From: an uncultured Clostridia bacterium
GTDB lineage: Bacteria > Bacillota > Clostridia > TANB77 > CAG-508
Length of the DNA stretch: 9,045 nucleotides
Direction: 5' to 3'
Assembly: GCA_934149155.1 (NCBI GenBank)
Contig: CAKPDZ010000054.1
Location: forward strand, 1-9,045
Below, in pieces: positions 6,437-9,045 of the stretch; positions within the stretch are counted from its first letter, which is position 1; the number at the start of each line of letters is the position of its first letter. The position numbers and the translations under genes are program-made. The notes under the pieces are model-generated. The model searched no databases and was not told the DNA's origin. It saw only the letters and a program-made list of their open reading frames with translations.

Positions 6437-7018
6437 TTATGCATTTTGTGATGAACTAGTTCCATCATCAAATGGTATAAATTTATTTACTATACTTCCT
6501 GCTTCAACAGAAATATCTGCATCTGTTTTAAACATTGCAAATGATGTATTGATTTTATTATCTACTAATTCTTCTACTTCGTCTTGTGTTGCATGTTCTG
6601 CTAATACAAGTTCACTTACTAATATTTGTTTAGCATTATGTAACATTTTCTTTTCCCCTGTTGATAATCCTTTTTCTTTTTGCTTGAAACTTAAGTTCCT
6701 TACAACGTCTGCAATTTCATATATATTTCCACTTTTCATTTTATCCATATTATCTCTGTATCTTTTGTTCCAGTTTTTTTCCATTTCTGTTTCATCTTGT
6801 TCTAATACATTGATTACTTTTTCTGCTTCTGCTTTATCAATTACATTTCTAATGCCGTGTTCTTCTGCAGTTAATGTTGGTACCATTACTTTTACTTCTC
6901 CCGGCATTTTTAATATATAATATGATTGCTTTTCACCTAATATTTCTTTCTCTTCTATTGCATCTATTACCCCAGCCCCATGCATTGGGTATACTACTTT
7001 GTCTCCTACATTGTACAT
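6437..7018 (-). CDS. CarD/CdnL family transcriptional regulator
   Basis: RNA polymerase-binding regulator that, in studied members, stabilises the open promoter complex, often at rRNA promoters. The 193-residue reading has an N-terminal CarD/TRCF interaction domain (about 1-65), with MYNVGDKVVYPMHGAGVIDAI as conserved start (1-21) and the strand KVMVPTLTAEEHGIR. The helical C-terminal part has WNKRYRDNMDKMKSG (83-97; Trp83 likely the DNA-contacting tryptophan of the family), VVRNLS and LSTGEKKMLHNAKQIL. A longer frame opens with TTG at 7036, but that overlaps the ribosome site; the ATG at 7018 is preceded by AAGGAGTGA (7032-7024). It is single-gene, with its own promoter and terminator. The last 30 or so residues are poorly conserved, ending in a Ser-rich tail. 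Confidence 0.93.
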   Translation of the reverse strand: MYNVGDKVVYPMHGAGVIDAIEEKEILGEKQSYYILKMPGEVKVMVPTLTAEEHGIRNVIDKAEAEKVINVLEQDETEMEKNWNKRYRDNMDKMKSGNIYEIADVVRNLSFKQKEKGLSTGEKKMLHNAKQILVSELVLAEHATQDEVEELVDNKINTSFAMFKTDADISVEAGSIVNKFIPFDDGTSSSQNA

Positions 7019-7090
7019 GTAAGTCACTCCTTCCAAGTCTTTATATTTTGGTCTTCAATCACAATTAACTTTATTTTATCAACCGCTTTT

Positions 7091-7119
7091 ATTATATCAC
7101 AAAAAATGGCAAAAGTCAA
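7091..7119 (-). promoter_or_regulatory. Strong sigma-A promoter of carD
   Basis: TTGACT (7119-7114), exactly 17 nt, then consensus TATAAT (7096-7091) with extended -10 TGA. Transcription would begin near 7084, giving a leader of about 65 nt. The -35 box covers most of the loop and one base of an arm of the terminator that ends the upstream dUTPase gene, so both signals share DNA. Confidence 0.8.
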
Positions 7120-7137
7120 AGTTTTTGCCATTTTTTT
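7101..7137 (-). terminator. Intrinsic terminator of the dUTPase gene
   Basis: Perfect 14-bp inverted repeat: AAAAAATGGCAAAA (7101-7114) and its complement (7123-7136), 8-nt loop. In the minus-strand RNA the second arm ends in six U. It starts 18 bases after the dUTPase stop codon and contains the -35 box and spacer of the carD promoter. Confidence 0.85.
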
Positions 7138-7154
7138 GTTTTTATTTTTATAAA

Positions 7155-7616
7155 TTATTTGTCTGTTGAACCAAAGCCACCATTTCTTAATCCTTCAGCT
7201 TTATCGTTATCTACAATAAGAAATTTTTGAAACATTGCTTGCGCTATTGTCTCTCCTTTTTTTATTGTAACATCTTCATCTTTTATATTTATGCATTGAA
7301 TAAATATATGTCCATCATTCTCATTATTTTCATAATAATCAGCATCTACTACTCCTGTACTATGAGGAAATAATATTCCTTGTTTTTTTGGTCCTGAACT
7401 TCTTGGCATCATTAGTAATACTTCATCTTCTTGCATATATGCTTTCAATCCTGTTTTTATTAATGTTGGCTTCATTCCTGGTTTAAATGCAGGAATTACT
7501 GTATCTTCAGCGGCTTCTATATCATATGCTGCTGATGCTTTTGTTTTTCTTTCTGGCAAATTTATATTTTTATCTTCAAATCCTTTTGCAATTTCAAATC
7601 CTCTTATTTTTTCCAT
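7155..7616 (-). CDS. dut: dUTP diphosphatase (dUTPase)
   Basis: Trimeric-type dUTPase: hydrolyses dUTP to dUMP and pyrophosphate, keeping uracil out of DNA and supplying dUMP for thymidylate. The five family motifs are seen in order in the 153-residue reading: SAAYDIEA (28-35), PRSSGPKKQG (71-80), TGVVDADY (87-94, with the catalytic aspartate, probably Asp91), GETIAQAMF (121-129), and GGFGSTDK at the C-terminus (146-153). Motif 1 has Ala where many members have Gly, and an Asn/Asp-rich stretch follows motif 3, as in a longer subgroup found in Gram-positive bacteria and phages. Two ATG starts are three codons apart: 7616 puts AAAGGA at a workable distance and gives MEKIRGFE, while 7625 is very close to it. 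Own promoter and terminator. Chromosomal context gives no sign of a prophage. Confidence 0.9.
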   Translation of the reverse strand: MEKIRGFEIAKGFEDKNINLPERKTKASAAYDIEAAEDTVIPAFKPGMKPTLIKTGLKAYMQEDEVLLMMPRSSGPKKQGILFPHSTGVVDADYYENNENDGHIFIQCINIKDEDVTIKKGETIAQAMFQKFLIVDNDKAEGLRNGGFGSTDK

Positions 7617-7642
7617 TGTTATCATTCTTCCTTTCTTGCACT

Positions 7643-7671
7643 ATTTTTTCATATTAGTTTTTAATTGTCAA
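7643..7671 (-). promoter_or_regulatory. Probable promoter of the dUTPase gene
   Basis: Consensus -35 TTGACA (7671-7666), 17-nt spacer, and a weak -10 AAAAAT (7648-7643) preceded by extended -10 TGA. The terminator of the upstream unit lies just before it, so a promoter here is required. Confidence 0.5.
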
Positions 7672-7685
7672 GTGTTTGAACAAAT

Positions 7686-7713
7686 AAAAAAGATACCTTT
7701 TATTGATATCTTT
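7686..7713 (-). terminator. Intrinsic terminator of the pilin-like gene
   Basis: In minus-strand RNA AAAGAUAUC (7713-7705) pairs with GGUAUCUUU (7697-7689): nine pairs including one U-G, 7-nt loop, followed by U. It begins 18 bases after the stop codon of the pilin-like gene. Confidence 0.7.
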
Positions 7714-7730
7714 CTTATACTTATCTTGTT

Positions 7731-8288
7731 TTATTTTTGTCCTTGTACTGTACACATTGCTGAACTACTAGCTGATATTGTTTGTTCTCCAGCATTAGAA
7801 TAATTTAATACAGATCCTTTTAAATTCTGTGCAGTGCTATCTTCACTTTTTACAGTACATGAAAATATGTCTCCAGCTTTAAATGTATATGTATCATTAT
7901 TATTATCTACAGTTGCATTTCCTACAGCTATTCCTATTTGTGGTAATATTTGTGTATCTGTATATACTACATATACATTTTCACCAATTTTAGTGTAATT
8001 TGCTTGTGCAGTTTTCTTTCCTGGATTCTCATCTAAAATTTGTGCTTCAAGTTCAATATCACAATTTTTTCCTGTTTTTGAGTTTAATTGATTTTGAAAG
8101 CTTTGGAATTGGCTTTTCGTTAATGTTCCTGTATTTGCCACCTCTGTTACAAAGTCTTCTACCATTTTTTGTGCTTCTTGTTGAGAAATATTATCAACTC
8201 TTGTCTCTAATGTTACTATCATTCCTGCAGTAAGTGCTACAACTATTAATAATACTATTATTACAGATGTCGTTGAATTTCCTGTCAT
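7731..8288 (-). CDS. Unrecognised membrane-anchored, pilin-like protein
   Basis: Function not recognised. The 185-residue reading has a short polar N-terminus (MTGNSTTS), one hydrophobic span at about 8-28 (VIIVLLIVVALTAGMIVTL), then an amphipathic helix-like stretch (about 29-53) and a polar, Asn/Thr/Ser-rich domain that would lie outside the membrane. Three cysteines (76, 144, 179) could form a disulfide there. The plan, N-terminal anchor plus helix plus beta-rich domain with DENPGKK and an F.AGD.F.C.V.. strand, resembles pilin or Tad-pilus-associated proteins seen in Clostridia, but no clear prepilin peptidase site is visible, so this is inference. The ATG at 8288 follows AAAGGAGTGA (8303-8294); the outer ATG at 8306 overlaps that site. 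It lies 33 bases after the ComF-like gene, probably in one operon. Confidence 0.75.
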   Translation of the reverse strand: MTGNSTTSVIIVLLIVVALTAGMIVTLETRVDNISQQEAQKMVEDFVTEVANTGTLTKSQFQSFQNQLNSKTGKNCDIELEAQILDENPGKKTAQANYTKIGENVYVVYTDTQILPQIGIAVGNATVDNNNDTYTFKAGDIFSCTVKSEDSTAQNLKGSVLNYSNAGEQTISASSSAMCTVQGQK

Positions 8289-8321
8289 AAATATCACTCC
8301 TTTCATTATTTCTTTTTTGTT

Positions 8322-8978
8322 CTAATCTTTTGCAATTGTTAATATTCCTATTTGATTTCTATTTATCCCCTTATCTACTAACACTTTTGAGCACTCATTT
8401 ACAGTATTCCCTGTTGTATATATATCATCAATTAGCATTATTTTCTTATTAACAATTTTTTTACAATCTTTTGCAAAATATGCATTTTTTGCATTAGCTT
8501 TTCTTTGTTCTTTATTTAATGTACTTTGTGGTACTGTATTTTTGTTCTTATATAATATATTTCTTTTTATAGGTATATTTAGCATTTGAGAAATTTCTTT
8601 GGCAATTATCTCGCTTTGGTTATAGCCTCTCTCCTTATACCTTTCTCTACTTATCGGCACTACAATTATTATATCATACTTTTTTAATTTTTCAAAACTT
8701 TTTTGCATATTTTTTAAAAAATATGCTAATGTTTGGCAATTATAAGGTCTTTCATTGAATTTTATCCCTAATATTTGTTCTCTTATTAAGTTCTTATATT
8801 TAAAAAAATAATAATGTTCAATGAAATATTTGCTCATATCTGTTTTATAATCATCTATTTCGAATTTGTATTCTTCTTTTAATTTATTTCTACATTTATT
8901 ACATAATGATTTTGTCTCCACTTTTCCACATATGCTGCATACCTGTGGATATATTAAATTAATTATTTTTTTTAGAAT
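8322..8978 (-). CDS. ComF family protein (phosphoribosyltransferase-like)
   Basis: ComFC-like protein, a cytoplasmic family needed for DNA uptake in naturally competent bacteria; its substrate is not settled. Numbering from the AUU start (218 residues), a four-cysteine zinc ribbon lies near the N-terminus (Cys14, 17, 26, 29), and a type I phosphoribosyltransferase domain follows, with VVPISRERYKERGYNQSE (106-123) and the PRPP loop MLIDDIYTTGNT (181-192). Length is typical. The start is a problem: AAAAGGAGG (8993-8985) has no ATG, GTG or TTG suitably after it. The only normal upstream start in frame is a TTG at 9014, which has no ribosome site and would place the strong one inside the gene. 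The next GTG would cut off the first CxxC. I favour an AUU at 8978, six bases after the site, giving MLKKIINLIYPQVC. Confidence 0.88.
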   Translation of the reverse strand: MLKKIINLIYPQVCSICGKVETKSLCNKCRNKLKEEYKFEIDDYKTDMSKYFIEHYYFFKYKNLIREQILGIKFNERPYNCQTLAYFLKNMQKSFEKLKKYDIIIVVPISRERYKERGYNQSEIIAKEISQMLNIPIKRNILYKNKNTVPQSTLNKEQRKANAKNAYFAKDCKKIVNKKIMLIDDIYTTGNTVNECSKVLVDKGINRNQIGILTIAKD

Positions 8979-8984
8979 AATAAT

Positions 8985-8993
8985 CCTCCTTTT
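8985..8993 (-). promoter_or_regulatory. Strong ribosome binding site without a normal start codon (comF-like gene)
   Basis: AAAAGGAGG on the minus strand followed by three ATT codons in the comF frame. The third, at 8978, is at an ideal six-base distance. No ATG, GTG or TTG occurs in any frame at a normal distance. Confidence 0.65.
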
Positions 8994-9028
8994 GGTGTAT
9001 TTTCTACAAGTCAAATCTAGCTATGTAA

Positions 9029-9034
9029 ATTATA
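9029..9034 (-). promoter_or_regulatory. Probable -10 box upstream of comF-like gene
   Basis: Consensus TATAAT (9034-9029) on the minus strand; its -35 partner would lie beyond the right edge. Transcription would start near 9022, only about eight bases before the TTG at 9014, which further weakens that codon as a start. Confidence 0.45.
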
Positions 9035-9045
9035 CAACGTTTATC

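Noticed and set aside
6549..8233. Plus-strand open frames opposite carD and the pilin-like gene
   Set aside because: Same shadow pattern: low-complexity hydrophobic translations opposite well-supported minus-strand genes.
1..9045. CRISPR array, tRNA, rRNA, transposase or attachment sites
   Set aside because: No regularly spaced repeats, cloverleaf sequences, rRNA segments, transposase motifs or terminal inverted repeats were seen within the window.

Overview
The window is very AT-rich, and every credible gene lies on the minus strand, so the genes read from right to left. It carries sigG, the late forespore sigma factor of endospore formers, with a YlmC/YmxH-type sporulation gene directly downstream. 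It also has an HPr with the regulatory Ser46 of Gram-positive bacteria, strong AAGGAGG-type ribosome binding sites, and T-tailed hairpin terminators. Together these point to a low-GC, spore-forming member of the Clostridia (Bacillota). The species cannot be told from this piece.

Layout from right to left. (1) 7686-9045: a ComF-family phosphoribosyltransferase-like gene, then an unrecognised single-span membrane protein with a pilin-like layout, closed by a terminator. (2) 7101-7671: dUTPase with its own promoter and terminator. (3) 6381-7119: a CarD/CdnL-type RNA polymerase-binding regulator. Its -35 box lies in the loop region of the dUTPase terminator. (4) 1433-6360: a compact operon fruK-fruA-ptsH-ptsI encoding 1-phosphofructokinase, a fructose IIABC permease, HPr and Enzyme I. 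This is a whole fructose phosphorelay from PEP to fructose-1,6-bisphosphate in one unit. (5) 249-1432: sigG and a ylmC/ymxH-like gene, with no clear terminator separating them from the PTS operon. (6) 1-248: no gene, but two near-identical tandem sigma-A promoters firing out of the left edge, perhaps into a stable-RNA operon.

The strongest observation is upstream of sigG. A 17-bp stem (two G-U pairs) takes in the entire Shine-Dalgarno sequence, and the gene starts with UUG. A ribosome-site-occluding leader hairpin together with a non-AUG start is known to hold down sigma-G translation in Bacillus subtilis, so this looks like the clostridial counterpart. Other points worth checking are the duplicated promoter module at the left edge, a comF gene with no normal start codon near its strong ribosome site (an AUU start is possible), the terminator/promoter overlap before carD, and the placing of ptsH-ptsI inside a fructose operon beside a sporulation sigma gene.

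Several genes have a better start inside the longest open frame. The starts given here were chosen from Shine-Dalgarno spacing and family alignment from memory; no database search was possible.
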